Positions 25,301 through 38,942 of a stretch of DNA of 64,000 nt are shown here, one piece after another. The stretch lies in NCBI GenBank assembly GCA_009760855.2, contig WPIO01000003.1, positions 11,394,001 to 11,458,000 of the forward strand, given 5' to 3'. Position 1 is the stretch's first letter. Each line of letters begins with the position of its first letter. The notes under the pieces were generated by a model. The model was not told the origin of the DNA. It ran no database searches and saw only the letters and a program-made list of their open reading frames with translations. This DNA comes from Cristatella mucedo (Eukaryota; Bryozoa; Phylactolaemata; Cristatellidae). The translations under genes were made by a program, and so were the position numbers.

Positions 25301-28300
25301 TTATTACAGTATTTTGTTGGTCTCTGTGATTCATCCTTTGTATGCATGTACCTACTTACACTATGCCTGCTGCTTGCATGCTTGATGTTACCTCCAATCA
25401 TTTGGTAATGCTTTCTATATAGCATCTATAAAGAACCCGAAAAAGCGATTCAGTTCTCTGAGAGCACTATAAAAACGTGTAATAATAATAATAATTTTAT
25501 TATTATTTAGGGAAATTTCCATAATGCATTAAAAACGTTTGCTCTTTGGGAACAGAGAATGGTTCTTTTGGCAAAGCAACATTGGTGAGTACAGCTGACA
25601 ATGGAGAGTGTTTTCAGAAATTAGTATCAATGGGGAGGTGCCAGAATAGGGAGTAGAATCCAAGTCAAAGTGCATTGTCTAGTGAGGACCTGTGAGAGGC
25701 TCGCTCAGGGAGGCTAAAGATAGAAGCTCTACAAATCAAGATGGAACTTCTAGGCTGTGGTAAGCATTGAATATGGTATTTGTAAGAAGAAGCTTAACCT
25801 GTATCTGAACTTCATCTGGGGCCATTTCAGCTCGTCTAATAGTGGAGGAAACGTTGCTGCTGAATTTGTCTTTGAACATAAAGTCTTTGATCGAGAGAGC
25901 TGGTAGTGCATATTTTGGAGCTCTAATAACTTTGAGTTTCAGTAAGCTTTGCTGCCACAAAGGAGCCGATAAGAGCCTTAGCGAACAATTAATTTATATG
26001 ACCCCCATTTGTGGTAGGGGGATAGTGTTGTGGGATTGTTAGGAGACTTCTGAATAAGTATGCCAAACATTGAACAGATGTCAGCAAATCACCTCCTGAT
26101 TTGCTAGTGCTTGGTGAAAGCTCACTGCTGCCTTGCCAATCGCAACATCTAATTAATGCATTCACGCTCATGTTTTAGGTTCTCTATAAACTGAAGTTTT
26201 AATTATGTGTCATCACTTGAGAAAGTTGGTCGACGTCCAGAATCTAATATCTGCAGAGTGTGCGTTAGTTAGTATATGTGGTAGCAACATTTGAGTACAT
26301 GAAGGGCAATTATTCTGGTAGTCTCGTCTGCTCTGACGTAGTCTCCGATGTATAGGCCTTGAGTATCAGCCAAGTCTTAAGTGAAATTATACTTAAAGGT
26401 ATTCGTCGACTATTTTTTAGCAGTCAATTTTCAGGATTGCCCAGCAACCTTGTTGACGTATTACTAATGATGGCATCAAATTGTGAGTGCCGCCACATTG
26501 TGCACTTCGCCAGTGGTGATGTCCTTTGGCTCATCCAGTGTCATTCTTTTTTACAGAGCCGACCAACCTTTTCGTGGTTCAGCTGAACCTTTTCGTGGTT
26601 CAGCATTAAGCTGAAATAATTCGAAGGGACATTTTATGTTTGGAGGCAAGGTTTAGTTATCACGCCTGCTCAGAACATCCACCGACCACTGCCATAACCA
26701 GTTTATTTTTCTACACATGCAGTTAGATGGAAGGACAACTCTCTTTGCCTCTCTCACTATCCCTTCTCTCGACCTTCCAGTGAATGCCTTCACAGTACAA
26801 ATAAATAAAATACTAGCTGATTTAACAGCCTCTTTTGTAAAGCGACAAAAAAGCTTTTACGGCTATCACCACCACTTGCAGTGGCAATAAAGGATCGCCT
26901 GCAGCAGTATTTGAACCCATGACTTCGGGACCGAGGTTGTGGAAAGCAACCGCCTTACCTAGTATGCCATAACGGCCACCACATCCATCAAGGAGCTGTG
27001 CAGCCTGCTTGTATGCTGCATCGATGAAGGAGTGGCACAGTTAGTTCAACCCCGAAACCACAAGGGGATCAAGCAAGCATGACTGGAGGTTGAATAGCTT
27101 TTTCAAGATGGCATCCGAGACACATTAGTGGCTGTTACTGAATGCACTTGGTTGACATGCTGTTACATTCATTTCAGCTGCTCCTGTGCTGCAAGTTAGC
27201 ATTACTTGGCTTTTAACTACTTATTGATGTAGAAGGCAAAGTGGTAATTCTTTGCTTAGCAAGGCAGGGCATGGTTTTGAGACACTGTTAGCCTGCATTT
27301 ATGTTTGAGTTCAAGTGATCGCAAGTGTGCCTTTTGTGATCGCCAGATCTGGCCTGACTGACAGTGGTCATTAGTGCTTGGATTTTGCTTGCCCATTGAC
27401 TTGTGTTTCAATCGTTTTCATTGGCTTTTGAATTGATCAAAATGATGAATATATTTTTGTCATTTTAAAAAGCTACAAGACCCAAGGTTGTCGAGACAGT
27501 TGAACGATGGGAGAAGACACTGCCAAGCATTCGAGCCGATGCTTCTGGTGTATGGGATGATGTTATAGTTAACCGGTAAGATTGAGATCTTTCCGTTAGA
27601 GTGGTGATTTTAATGATATTTTCTAGGCCGGATGATGCATAATTGTTTATACTTATTCGGGCTCAAAACTGTAGATGATTTAGGCCTATTGATTGCAATC
27701 TCTTTCTGCAGAAATATTTTGCTTTTTCAGATGTGTGTATTTAGATCGGCTAGGTCAGGAAATTCACGATGACGATGCTTTTTTGCAACGACAGCTGTTT
27801 ATGAAGCTGCTGCAGACCCGCATGGCTGTGAAACAAAACAACTTTGGCCTGGCTAAAAAGCTGCTTTCGCGCACACAAAAAGTAAGAAGCTATGTCTTGC
27901 TGACAAGACATGTATATAACCGCATAATTGTGGTCTTGCCTTTGAATCTGAAGTTATTTTAATGAATACAGTCGCATTGCAAAATAGTGGCTGTCCTCAA
28001 CACGAAGATGTGCTGTTCCGAAACTGTTTTGCCAGGTATCCTCTTGCTTGTCTTTTCCCGATTGCCGTAGTAAAGATATCGTAGACGACCTGATTATTGC
28101 TTGATTAGAAAAAAAGTTCTCTTGCTATGGAATCTCTGAAACTCCCCAGTCCTGAATCTTCGACACTTTGTTTGTGGCTGCCAATTCGGAGGTGCCATGG
28201 ATGTTGATATGATACAAGCAGCTCACTACCTACCGTCATGGAAGAGACTGCTGCACCATCTTACCGTTTGACCTTCTTGCCACGTACCGCAAGTGAGCCA

Positions 28301-31300
28301 TCTTGCAGCACGATGGACTTTCTCACTTTAATTAGTAGAGATAAGATAATACATTTGTATAGCACCCTAAGAAAACTTCATCTCTATTTAGGAGATTCAC
28401 ATACGCCACAGGGCTCAAACTCACGACCTTGGCTATAAAATACAATGGCCTTGACCCAGTAATAAAATGTTATCACGTTAACCACTGGGCGAAACCAGGG
28501 CCGTGTGGGGATGCAATTGAAGAAGTTCTTTAGTGATGTTTCCATTTTTTTTAGTTTGACATCGGTAAAAAAGTAAAGGTCAGCTGATTCAACAGTCTAA
28601 TTTATTAAGCAGCAGACGAGCCTTAGCAGCTATCACCCCTGCTTCCATTGGACAGCCAAGAATTGCCTACTGTAGTACTTGAACCCACGGCCTAGAACGT
28701 GAAGTGCAAGCACCTTATCTCAAGGCTAAGACTCGAGGACTCACATGCCCGGCATGAAAATCAGTATTGTGAAATGAAGGCTGACTTGGGTTTAGTTGCA
28801 TGCCCGGTTTACTTTCTTTAGTTTACGTCTACTCAATTGGTAGCATGTTGCAATATTCTTTTAGAGCTATATATTCCTCTAATCACAAATGTTTGTTTTC
28901 TTCCTTTTCCATCAGGACACACAGCCAGTTGATCTAACCGTGTTTGGGCCCCATGTATGCTTGCCAAGAGTGTCCTGTAGGCTGGATAGCATCATGAGAT
29001 AGCATGGATAGCATCATGTATATCAAAATCGGCTATTATGTTTGTCTTTTATTGGTAGGTCGTACTCGAGTCTGGTGGTTCTGTACACAGAGCGCACTGG
29101 AATAACTGCTACGGCCAGTTGCGACTTGCACAAGTGGCTAATGAGAATTGTGGAGTTGCTATAGTGCTGGATCTTATGAGAAAGACCTATTTGCAGCTGT
29201 GTAAGCATGCGTACCAGCAAAATGTCGCTTGGGCTGGAATCGTAGAGAGTTCCCAAACTAAGCTGCACGACATTTTTTCAAGTGTGCCGAACTCAATGGC
29301 TTGCTTGTCACAACTTGTCTGCCTGGGCACCGGGCATGCACTGATCATACGTATGATGCCTGTTTGGCAGGCGACTGTGTAAGGGATGAACAACTAATGC
29401 AGAGTGAACCACTGCTGGTGCTGGAGAGCTCAATAACTGTAACAAAGGCCGTCGAGGAGACAGCTCTGGCCCTGCTGAGTGGTGTGGGCGCATCCTCATC
29501 ACTCGTGCTGGATGCTGCCAAGAACCTAGGATGCTATGCCCATGCGGACAGCGCAGTATCATTTGTCGATTGTGTGAGTGTTAAGATTCTATATTTTGAA
29601 CTGTTGTCACACGATGTGCTCTTTTAGTGCTTCGACTCTCATTCCTTCTGTCGTGACTTATTCTCAGTTCGTGGTCGACCGTTTTTCAAGTGCTTTGTCG
29701 TAAGAGCCTATGCTGATTGACATTCATATGCACTGTATTTCCTGAGTTGTTACCTGTGAATGGATCATCGTTTAGCCTCTTACCTCCATATTGGTAAAAG
29801 GCTATGAGTATGCCAAGAAGCTTATTGGCATCACTGACAAGATCGAAGCAAAGGCCAGCATGTCGGAAGCGGTAGCAAGCAAGGCCACAGCATGCATGCA
29901 ACTGGCAGCTTATTGTGACAAGTTCCTACGTGTCAGAGAGGAAGGTGAGTATTGGATGATCGCCGAAAGGCCTATCACGTTGAAATGCCAGTCGTGTTTA
30001 TTCTGTGAGTCACTAAGATAACAGTGCTGCTGGCAACATGCCCTGTCATGCCGGTTAAAGTTGCTGTATATAGTAGTTATGGCATCTTGCCACGCGAGTT
30101 TGCTTTTGCATTGTTCTCAATGCAGGAAAATTCTCATCGTTTGGCTGCCATATAATCTTTTAGCTTGCAGTTTTTGTGACGATTTACTAGTTTCACTTGT
30201 GTGTGTGTTGCAGCATTAGCCATAACACAACTTTTTGTGACTTTTGGGACTCACCTGAAAGTTCCACCGTGTTCCTTATGGCCTTTATAACTTATCCGAA
30301 CAGGGCTTCGATGGTAGAATTTAGACAGTGTGCAAGATAGTGAGATCGTTAGCTCTATTTCTTAAGGTGGTGCTGTGGTTTTTCTTGCTTCTTTATTTGA
30401 ACATCTCGTTAGCAGCATAATTCATCCGGCCTTGGTTGCCTTCAGAGCATTCATGAAGAACCCTTCTTAAGGACATTTTTGAGCATTGGTTAGCCATAAT
30501 TTTCCAGTTATTATACGTGTAGCTGAGCGATACTGCTTTCTCAGCAAAAATGTACAAACAATATCCATGTGCAGTTTTGAGTTTTATATGGTTGTCACGA
30601 ATCGTTTGCTATTCATATAACAGCAATGAGGATAAGGCTGTGCATCAGCGATCGAGATAACATGCAAGAAGCCTTCTTGTGCAGTAGGCCGTGTGATACT
30701 GCCAACGTTTCTTATTGCTCAATTGGCTAATATTGCTGCTCATTCAGCATTTTCTGCTCCCAGTCATTAAGGTTAAATGACTTGATGCATAGTTGTTATT
30801 GCCTCCTGATATTACTGCTACCTGGCAAACATTGGTTCGATTTCACTCTTTGATGTTGATGCTATTTTGAGGATGCTTATTGTGGCAGGATGTGCATTGC
30901 ATTAACGTGCACGAATGTGGCTAGCTGTATTGATCTCATTCAGCTTTTTGTTTAACAATTTACCGGAATTGGTTCAGTCGAGTATGATGATCCAATGACT
31001 TCACCTGGGATATGTAGCTCATTACTTTATTGTTGCAGTTGTAAGAGGGTCACTAAGTGCTACCCAAGTGCCACTTGTTCGATGCCGTCTGATACAGTTC
31101 ATTTCGTGTTGCTGCTGCTGTAGTTCCTGCTGTGGCTCGTTGTGCAGGTGGTGTAACTGGTACTGCATCAGCAAATGTCCTTGACGGGCAGCTGGCTGAG
31201 AGCTTTGCCGTATCAGTGACGCACGGCATTATGCAAGCTATGAGACACGGGTCAGACGAGGCACGCCAGTGGTTTCCACGGTTGCTGCAGCTACTTGAAT

Positions 31301-34300
31301 CCTGCCCAGCTCCGTGCAGCCAGGCCTTTAAAGCTGAGGTGTTCTGCTAATCCCGGCCGCCTCTCATTGCAGACTCAACGTCTGCCTTACACTTGCATTT
31401 GCCTCGCCTGCAACTGACGTTTGCATCTGCCTCGCCTGCAACTAGCATTTGCAGTCGATACCTGCTCTGCCAGCAGGAACATCTATTTGCAGTCACACCG
31501 TTCATTGCAGGCTGAATCTGTTCCCTGTTGGATGTTTCTTAAATGGCTGGGGCAAATCTTGGCCGTGTTGGATCGTCCTGAGTCTCGTGTGATATGGCCT
31601 CTATTGAAAAACATCGCAGTGGCATATCCGCAGGTACGTAGACATGCAATCTTACCAGGCATATAGAATGGCTGCCAATGGTGCATAGGAGACCAAAGTC
31701 TGGTGAGCAACTATAACGTTAGGGAATGCTGGAACTGAAGTACTACAGGATATATTTTTGTACACCTCAAATCAGGAGCTGTATACGATTGTTCATAGAT
31801 GCCTGCTACCCTGGCCTGTGGTGTGATGTTTCTAGTTATTGATATGAATGTGGTTGCTGTGTTGTTTTTATTTCAAGTTGGAGAAAATCAGATAAAAATA
31901 AAAAATCCAAGAATCCAAAAGATGGATGGGGCCCAATAGTCCAAAATTGCCTTCTGGCCTAGCTTTAATGGCTATCCTTTTTCTATTCTTTTTGCCACTG
32001 CAGGTGTTGCTTGCACCTTTATGCTGATGTCTCAGCTTGTGTACTGTTGTGGTGTGCATGCATGCTCACGAGGGTCTCTAGCCCCTAATTAACTTTCGTC
32101 CTGACTACTACTACCATTATTATCTAAGATGCTCTAGGTAGCGATAGCCCTGCGCGTAAACGATTTCATCAGTTCTCCAGATCTTGCTAGAAAGTTCCAA
32201 TCGGAGTTAAGAGATAACCATTCCATAACTAACTATCCTGCTTTGCATTTACAATGACATTATGAACAATGCTGCTCAGGTTAGGACCTCTCTGTTGGTT
32301 CTCTTATACCTCTCAGCAGCATTTGGAGGAACTGAGTTTTGTGGAACACTCTCGACACCTAGTTATCACTGGCACAGTGCTAAATTGGGTTACGTCCTGC
32401 CTCAGTGAGAGACGTCAGTTCAGACATAAATGGTTCTTGGTCATTCGTTGAGCCTTTAAAGTATGAGGGATGCAAGGTACAGTGTGAGACTCTCTTAGGC
32501 GTTCTTCAATCTTCAACAATGCTGCTGGTAATTTGCTGCTCCTGTCTAAGAAAGCGTCGGTGACCGTGACACATATTTAAGCTGATCAGCTCTCTCGGGT
32601 TTCATGCAATAGAAAATAGATTACTGTCATTTTGTAATTGGTTTGTGTTGTTAGTGTGGAATGCACTTAGCCAATCTCAAACGGTAAGGAAGCCCTGCCG
32701 GATGCAGATTTTTCAGGCCAGTATTGCACATGGCTATTCATGGACGGTTGCTGTTACTTGCCACCTGTCGGCTGAGTACTATGCTGAAAACTTATGCCAG
32801 TGCATGCTGGTGACCTTCTTGCGTTGTGTTATCTCCTGCTTAATTGCAAGACATGGTTCGGTGCTTGCTGACCAATGAATGTTGTTGGCTTCTGCAAAGA
32901 GATTTTTCAAAGAAGTTGACCCCGATGACCTTGCCACTGTTGGGTGCATCTCGCGTTAAAGTTGGTGTTCTTTTTCTAATTTTAGGCACTCGCATATCCT
33001 TTCAATTTTTGTGTGGAGAAGTATCAAGGTGCAAAGCCCACCACAGGAGGATGTTGGGATGTAATTCAATGGTATAACACCATAGTGTTGGTCCAGCTTA
33101 GGCTAGCCGATACCTCTTGCCGTTGCTGGTTGTATAAAGTAGATCCAAATTGAGCTCATTCGTCAGCTTCATTCGCTCGATAACAGTAATAATAATAGCA
33201 ATAGGTTGTTTGTGTGGGCCTTTAGAGAACAGAATCGATCACAGGCGCTTTATAATGGGTTGCAAGAGAATCAATAGCTGCCAGTTAGCGACATGCGTGG
33301 AATCGCCTTTAAGTATGCTTGCAAAATCATGCAAGTAGCAAGCTTAGGCCGGCATGCGAAAGCGTATAAGTGACCCGTTAGTTTGACCCATCGTTGGTAA
33401 CAGCAGTGAGTTATAGCAGTAGAAGTGCCTTTGGCCACCCCTTGCTGCCCCCCACAGCTGCAGTGAGTAAGTGAGCATTGCCTCCTGCTGGAATTGCTAA
33501 AGTGCTGAATTAGGACGATTGCTAGACATGTAATACATGCAATAATAATAATAGTAATAGTATATTTGCATAGCACCCTCAGAGAACTGAATCTCTTTCT
33601 AGGCACTTTACAGATGCTGTATAGAAAGCATTACCAAATGATTGGTGGTAGCATCCACAAGCAGCCGGCCAAGTGTAAGCAGGTACATGTGCACGAAGAA
33701 CGAATCACAAATACCTGCCAAACGCTGTAATGAAAAGGTGCATTTTAAGCTTTTTTTAAATCTCATGTCAGGGGACGTTGTGTTAAGTGGTGGTAGTGAG
33801 TTCCAGGCTTTGGGAGAGCATGAAGTAAAAGCACGTTCAAAATGGTTTTGTGGTTCAATGATGGTTCAGTAAGGTTCAAAATGTTACTCAGCATCCTTAC
33901 CTTTTATGTCGATGAACTAGCGTTTTACATGAAATATTTGATCTGGACCTAACTTTGCAAAGGGTGTGGCCAGGGCATTGTTTCAAGCTTACAAAGTAAT
34001 TACATGTAAGTGACATCTGAGGCATTTGTCTTGAGATCCTGTGTTGAAATCAGCATGACTAGTTGCCTCCGATTGGTAGTGTATTGGTCTGGGCTGCCTA
34101 GTTTGTGGGATCATTCTCCGGTCTGGACGAGCTAAAGATATTTTTGTTCTTAGTCCCTTTAGGTCCTGGATTTGCAAGTAAAAAAGGGAGGTGCTTAGGT
34201 ATTTTTCTGGGCATTTAAATATTAACATTTCGTTACTTTTTCAACTGCTTTCTTCTTGTAATCACTTGAGGAGGCACTGATTCACTCCGTTTGCCAGTTG

Positions 34301-37300
34301 AAGTGGCTGCGAGTTTGGAAACGCCTGCCATAACCCAACTAGCATACTCATATCTAAGCTTCATTATGTTGGCTGAGTCAGGTTGCAGTCGGTTAAGGGT
34401 ATTTTCAAGTATTTAAATGCCCAAGTCTGCATAAATGTTTTCTCTAGCTACCATCTATACTCGGGATGTGCTTTTGCCTGGCTTGCGATGACCAGTTAGT
34501 CAAGGTCACTGAATTTTGCCGTTCAGGCTGTACAATTGCTTGCTGTAACCAGACGCCTGCTTTGTCAGTATGAGTGACCATTGTAGCAGTCCTGCTAAAT
34601 ACAGGTATAAACTAGGTTGGCATTATGGATAGTGCAGCAGTATTTGTTAGCTATGTCACTGGCCTGTAGCTTGGACGATCAGTTGAAGAAACTCCATCTG
34701 GCGAGGAAATTCGTCTCATCGCTGGAGTGCTTTGCTCAGCCGGAAGCAATTTTTGAGGTACGTTGACATCGACATCGAATAGCCCTTGGCAGGCTGTTTT
34801 GGGTTTAGGCTTAGAATTTATTTATGCTGGCTTTCTTGTTCCTTAATGCACCTAGCAGTTAAGCACCATGTCTGGCTTTTGTGGGAGACCACAGATCAAG
34901 CTTAGTGTCAGCCTATGATTGGTAGAACCTTGGCTGTGCCAGCTTGTTTGCCCGGGTGGGTAGTGCTCTAAAACTGCAATTCCCAGAAATGTGCCATACT
35001 TGTTGCATGTCAGAAATCCAAGTTTTTTGTATAGGAACAGCTATGGACTATCGCAAGTCTTTCACAACAAAACTGATAGAGATTCCAAATGCCCCTCTCA
35101 AACATTGTCACCATCGAAATGTTTCTACTCATACTTGGTTTGCAGAATTTTTTGTATTTAATAATCGCCCAAATTTCCTGTGTCGGTGCCTTGCACTTGC
35201 GTTAAAAAGCACTCTCTTCTGTGCGTGCATGTGGAGTCTAGGCTTTTAAAGGTTGAAGGCCATCCGAATCAAAAGCCTCGTTTATATACACTGCCCTCCA
35301 AAAGCGTCTGTGCACCTCGTCCATCGATCCGAGTTTGGCTGCTGCTAATGCCCGGCTGAGTTTGGTTGCTAACGTGATTTTAGCCTTACTAACAGTTTGC
35401 AACGTTTATGGTAGTGAGTAACTACAGTTTTTCCGCAAACCTTCGGAATACGGCTTCGAGCCAATTGAGGTCATGCCAATTAAGGTCATGGCCAAGCTAA
35501 AACCAGGACTTGAACCCAATGGAGCATCTGTGGGACGAAGTCGACCAAGCTCAAAGGTCCAGGATTCTCTGGCTCATGAAACCCGATAGGTTCTTTGAGG
35601 TTTTCAAGTATTATTTGGCGTCAGTTCTTCCAGAAACATGCTGGGAGCTGGTCGAGTCAATGCCGAGGCATTAGCTACAAGTTATCAAAAATCGTATTGC
35701 CTCCACTAGTGGTTGTGTGTGCCACCATGCAACAAGACACAGTCTCCTGCAACTAACAGTGATTAACTTAAACCTCGCATATGGTTTCACTCTTTGTGGT
35801 ATTGGGTCTATTACACGGTGTTGCCGGTCTATTACACGGTGTTCTCAGAAACCCGGCTTTTTATTTATGCCATTATTAAATGTAAAAGCAACTTATGGTT
35901 GTTAACTGGAAAAACTCTTGATATTTGCATCGCAAAAAACTGTGGGTGCACCTGAAAGATGTGACCCCCTTGACTTGAAGTATCAAAATCCACGATCCCA
36001 ACTCATCGACCACCAGCTGGCACTCAGGGCCACAGTGTTTTTGTTGCAATCCAGTCAAAAGCTTTTGCCAGTTTAGTTTAAATAAATATGTAGGTGTCGA
36101 AAGTTTAAACAAGCGGCCATACTTAACCGGAAATTTTGCTGCACTCTGTCATTCATCAGATTCAGCATGTTTACCAATAATGAACATTATTACATTGTTA
36201 AGGATTTTGTACTCATACAGCCTTCTTTGTATATCTGTTTTGCTATGGTGTCCATTCCAAACCGGACATTGCCTTTTCAATTGTGAGAACTTTGGAGTAA
36301 TTGGCCTTGGGAGCTTTAGTGCCATTAATGAAAACTGACGGCATGTTTTCAGTTCTTTTGGTATAGAGGATTTATTTATAGGACCGGGCATTAGAATATC
36401 AGAATTTGACTCACAGCTTAAAAGACCAAGTATTGTATTATGTAGATATCTGCGCCTAGCTTCGTGGCTTGTATATTCTGTCCTTGCATAAGTTTGTGCA
36501 CGTGTAAGCACTGTGTACGTATTTATGTTTGTATGTGTGTATGTTTATTTATTTCCACGTTTGTGGATCTGTGTTGCAGAGCTGGTATTTTGAAGTGAGT
36601 GATTACTTTAATGACAATGTAACATTTAAAGACAATGCTAAAAGAAGTTATGACAAGATGTATCGTCAGCTCATACAAGCACCATCTCGTGGACCTGCTA
36701 CTGAACATACCGACTCTTACTTACTGGACGGGAGTTTACCCCTTCCTTATCAAAGTACCTATTTTAAGAAGTTTGGAGAGGTACTGTCATCAAGTTTGCT
36801 GGCATCATCATATCTTCGTTTTCATGTGTGCACATGTAAATATCTTTACTCGTGTAATAAGTTTAATGCATAATTGGCAGTCGTGGAAGAAAAACATCGA
36901 TGATGCCTTTGGAGCTGGAGGTGCGCTGATGCTCAAGATGGAAAAGCAGGTCAGTTAGACCCTTTTTCCTATACGCTCGTTGTGGGACAGCTAACCTTTG
37001 GTATGCCCATAGAGCTGAACTGAGATATCAACACTGGCAGCATTATCAGATGACTTCCTCCTCATGCACTTAGTGTCCTTTGTCGGGATCATGTCTGACT
37101 TGCTGTGAATTTATTCTTAGTCAGGCTCACTGCTCCTTTTTTTTGCTGAGCTCAGTCTGAGCAGCAGGACTGCTTCACATTGGACGACAGCAGTAATCTA
37201 ATTTCTTTACTACAAATTTCTTCTTGCAGAAATTTATCGAAGTAAGTCGTAATCTAATGAAAATTATGAAGGAAGCCAGTAGCCGGTCAAAACCACCCGG

Positions 37301-38911
37301 GTTGCTGAAGGATTACTGCACGTGGCTCAGCGAGTTCACTGCCAGCAAATTTGCAGAAGATCTGGAACTGCCAGGTAGGCCGATTAATTTTCAGGTGCCC
37401 TGGGAAGTGATTATCGGCATAGTATTTGAACCGGCCTCCCTCGTTCATTATGTTGCTGCTAGAAGTGCTTGCTTTATATTATATTATTACTAACTCCTCA
37501 CTCGTCAAAAATAATGAGCCAACAGCTCTCCAAAACTTGAGTTTCCTTGGGAAATTGATTTTGTAATTCCACGGAATTCTTTTGTAACTCACTGGCTTGG
37601 CATTATTTTTTGAAAGTTTAAGCTTCTGGAATATTCTATAAATTTCTGTTCTGTCATCTACGTGCACTTGTTTTGTGCGATCTGTTGTTCAAATCTTTAA
37701 TGAGCTGAGTGTAGTGAACAGCTGCTTGCTAGTCTGAACGTTGTCTAACTCTCCCCGTTGCTTTGTTGTTTTGACATTTTCCAAATTTGCTGAACTTTCC
37801 AGCTTAAGATCATGGCTCACTTTGGCCTGTCATTCAAATCTTCGTAGAATAGCCATGGCACATGAGGTGTTAAATTATTTCTCTTACCGTATCAGTTTGT
37901 GTGCACTTTGTATGCATGCACTGTGTACACTCAGGTATGCAGGCACGTGCCTGCGGGCACACGTGCGTGTATGCACGTGCACCTGCAAGCACATGTGCGC
38001 CTGCATGCACACTCGCACATGCATGCATGTGAGTTTGCTTTTTCTTATTCGGTTTTTGAGCGATGCATAAGTGTGTACTGAAGCTACTCGTTGTGTGTTA
38101 CGTTTTTGTGACAACTTATAATATCTCGTGATGGGATCTACTCATGCATGCAGTGCACCTAAGCCACATTGTGCGCAAGCGGGTGCTTGTTGTTAACCTT
38201 GAGCACCTTACATTACTTAACTTACGGTTGTACTTGTGTGCGTTTGAGTTGACAATTTTATTTTCTTCTCATAGGTCAATATTCCGGTGACACGAAGCCA
38301 TTGCCTGAATATCATGTTAAGATTGCAGGTTTTGACGAGAAGGTACGTTTGTCAACTATGAATTGATTCTCACGATGCAAACTAGCAATACTTGTAGCCT
38401 CCCTGCATACCGTAGATTTAATCAATAATGTCAACCGTTGCTCGGCAGCTGCTGCTATGATGAGGTTAGTGTGATCGACTAGTGCTGGTTGCTGAAGCAT
38501 ATTCAGTATACTGTGATAGCGCCAGCTTTCTCTTGTAGATCCATGTATACACTAAGTCTCATCGAGTCTCTGCTTTTCGTTGGGAGCATGCACTCCTGTC
38601 ACCATGGGTTTGGCTAGCGAAATAGGTCATTTGTCTTACAGACGCTTTTTTTTTTATTAATCCAAACTGAATCCGTCCTGCATATGAGTGCTTTGTGAGC
38701 ACTCCTTCTTCTTAGCCCCTCAGAATGGCAGCAGGGATTGCATGATTGAAGCATCAACATAGCTTAACTTTGGGGAATCTAAGCCCTGTGGCCGGCCCAC
38801 CGCTCTGGCATGGGGTCATGTAGCCCCTGCTTCGTGTCACGCGCGTTTTATCATGCACACCCACCCACACACACCCACACCCACCCACACACACACACAC
38901 ACGCACGCACG

Positions 38912-38942
<31 letters not shown>

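Larger units (their letters stand above)
23468..27472 (+). other. PRKDC intron, 4 kb
   Basis: Holds LINE-A (23870-25507) and an inverted SINE-B (26812-26988). The stretch 25510-26810 has degenerate minus-strand open frames that may be an old element but match no family I can name. A 22-bp direct repeat (CCTTTTCGTGGTTCAGC twice) lies at about 26568-26604. Confidence 0.55.
27882..29058 (+). other. PRKDC intron region with SINEs and a possible microexon
   Basis: 1.18 kb containing inverted SINE-A (28340-28503), inverted SINE-B (28570-28740) and a possible microexon (28916-28954). Confidence 0.55.

Noticed and set aside
29201-29382. Extension of the PRKDC exon to the stop at 29380
   Set aside because: Would truncate the protein before the kinase; a strong donor at 29201 and phase-consistent acceptor at 29370 resolve it.
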